Part shown: positions 5,242 to 5,773 of the stretch, piece by piece | Position numbering within the stretch: position 1 is the stretch's first letter | Layout: every line of letters starts with the position of its first letter | Assembly: GCA_016209665.1 (NCBI GenBank) | Contig: JACQVT010000579.1 | Coordinates: 1-5,773, forward strand | From: Planctomycetota bacterium | GTDB taxonomy: Bacteria > Planctomycetota > Phycisphaerae > UBA1845 > PWPN01 | DNA: 5,773 nt | Reading direction: 5' to 3' | Notes under the pieces: generated by a model | Told to the model about the DNA's origin: nothing | Databases searched by the model: none | What the model saw: only the letters and a program-made list of their open reading frames with translations | Made by a program: the position numbers and the translations under genes

Positions 5242-5277
5242 ACTTTAAGTATATCGCGCCCGTGATGGCGATGCCAG
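5240..5277 (-). promoter_or_regulatory. Antitoxin promoter with overlapping palindromic operator
   Basis: On the minus strand TATACT (5253-5248) is a good -10. CTGGCA (5277-5272) lies 18 bp upstream and matches -35 at 4 of 6 positions. The perfect inverted repeat ATACTT-T-AAGTAT (5240-5252, plus strand) covers most of the -10 and reaches the start codon. This is where an autoregulating RHH antitoxin would be expected to bind. It stands out as AT-rich in GC-rich surroundings. Transcription would start at or next to the ATG. Confidence 0.5.
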
Positions 5278-5281
5278 GTAC

Positions 5282-5299
5282 AGGAGAACTGCTTCTCCT
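5282..5299. other. Perfect 7-bp hairpin between divergent promoters
   Basis: AGGAGAA 5282-5288 pairs exactly with TTCTCCT 5293-5299 around loop CTGC. It lies between the antitoxin promoter and the ffh promoter, about 30 bp upstream of the ffh -35. There is no T-tract on either strand, so a terminator is unlikely. It may be a protein-binding site or have no function. Confidence 0.3.
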
Positions 5300-5328
5300 C
5301 TTGTCGCGGGTCCAGACCGTGGCGTGAT

Positions 5329-5357
5329 TTGTCAGCGCCTCGTGAACCCTCTATCAT
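5329..5357 (+). promoter_or_regulatory. Sigma70-type promoter of ffh
   Basis: TTGTCA (5329-5334) and TATCAT (5352-5357) each match consensus at 5 of 6 positions, with the optimal 17-bp spacer. Transcription would start near 5364, giving a leader of about 37 nt before the ffh ATG. Confidence 0.65.
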
Positions 5358-5400
5358 GGCGGCATTGGACACAGGATTCATGGTGAGGCGGTAATCGAGC

Positions 5401-5773
5401 ATGTTCGAGGGGCTGACACAGCGATTTGCGGGCGTCTTCAACCGCATCCGCGGGCGGGGGAAGATCACCGAGGAGAACGTGGCCGAGGCCATGCGCGAGG
5501 TGCGGACCGCGCTGCTCGAGGCCGACGTCCACGTCCAGGTGGTCAAGAAGTTCTGCGACGACGTGATGAGCAAGGCCCTGGGGGCCAAGGTCATCGAGAC
5601 GCTGCATCCCGAGCAGGTGCTGGTCAAGATCGTGCACGACGAGCTGGTCGGGCTGATGGGTCCGGTCGACTCGCGGATACCCTACGTGACGCCGGGACCG
5701 ACGGTGGTGCTGATGGCCGGCCTCCAAGGCTCGGGCAAGACGACCACCTGCGGCAAGCTGGCCAAGTACATGA
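5401..5773 (+). CDS. ffh: Signal recognition particle GTPase Ffh (5' part, runs off the window)
   Basis: Ffh binds the 4.5S/6S SRP RNA and hydrophobic signal sequences on nascent chains and docks with FtsY at the membrane through paired GTPase domains. The visible 124 codons cover the N domain and the start of the G domain. MFEGLTQRFAGVFNRIRGRG at the N-terminus is followed by ITEENVAEAMREVRTALLEA (22-41), the characteristic Ffh N-domain helix, with ALLEADV at 37-43. The G1 P-loop GLQGSGKTTT is at 107-116, with K113 and T114 for phosphate and magnesium. The remaining G domain and the methionine-rich M domain lie beyond the window, and no stop occurs before the edge. GTGAGG about 12 nt before the ATG at 5401 is a rather distant ribosome binding site. 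Good -35/-10 boxes lie just upstream. FtsY is excluded because it lacks this MFxxL start and has a longer acidic N-terminus. Confidence 0.95.
   Translation, partial: MFEGLTQRFAGVFNRIRGRGKITEENVAEAMREVRTALLEADVHVQVVKKFCDDVMSKALGAKVIETLHPEQVLVKIVHDELVGLMGPVDSRIPYVTPGPTVVLMAGLQGSGKTTTCGKLAKYM

Overview
The window is a GC-rich stretch of bacterial chromosome. A DUF1080 (3-keto-disaccharide hydrolase type) lipoprotein, a UxuA-like TIM-barrel enzyme, dispersed palindromic elements and an Ffh beginning together suggest a Planctomycetota-type genome (Phycisphaerae-like). This is inference: there is no rRNA or other decisive marker in the window.

Layout, left to right. (1) 3-848, +: a short-form, plant-type RNase Z (metallo-beta-lactamase fold), possibly starting upstream of the window. 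(2) 870-1628, -: a secreted, probably lipid-anchored DUF1080 protein convergent with it. (3) 1629-2085: a divergent intergenic region of about 457 bp. It holds a candidate promoter for the DUF1080 gene and then two adjacent structured palindromic elements. The first, 1765-1895, is a long interrupted hairpin whose outermost 13 bp pair perfectly. The second, 1914-2025, folds into a cloverleaf in which four helices abut with no unpaired base at the junction. (4) 2086-3168 and 3246-4481, +: a probable two-gene operon of a UxuA (mannonate dehydratase) family protein and a CodA (cytosine deaminase) family amidohydrolase, separated by 77 nt with a small hairpin. Both enzymes keep their metal ligands but differ from the reference enzymes at other conserved active-site positions, so their true substrates are uncertain. 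(5) 5241-4450, -: a scarred cluster of small genes. A VapB-like antitoxin is coupled (TGATG) to an ORF that begins as a VapC PIN toxin and after about 23 codons becomes a DUF5678 protein. This is followed by a retropepsin-like aspartyl protease that is cut off at the 3' end of the CodA-like gene. (6) 5401-5773, +: the first 124 codons of ffh, the SRP GTPase, behind a good sigma70-type promoter and divergent from the antitoxin gene.

How it works together: RNase Z (tRNA 3' maturation) and Ffh (co-translational membrane targeting) are housekeeping functions. The middle genes look catabolic: a secreted DUF1080 protein, a sugar-acid-type dehydratase and a deaminase. The minus-strand cluster between the CodA-like gene and ffh looks like an accessory site that took a toxin-antitoxin pair and a DUF5678/protease pair and was then eroded by deletion. 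The strongest candidates for something undescribed are the two palindromic elements at 1765-2025.
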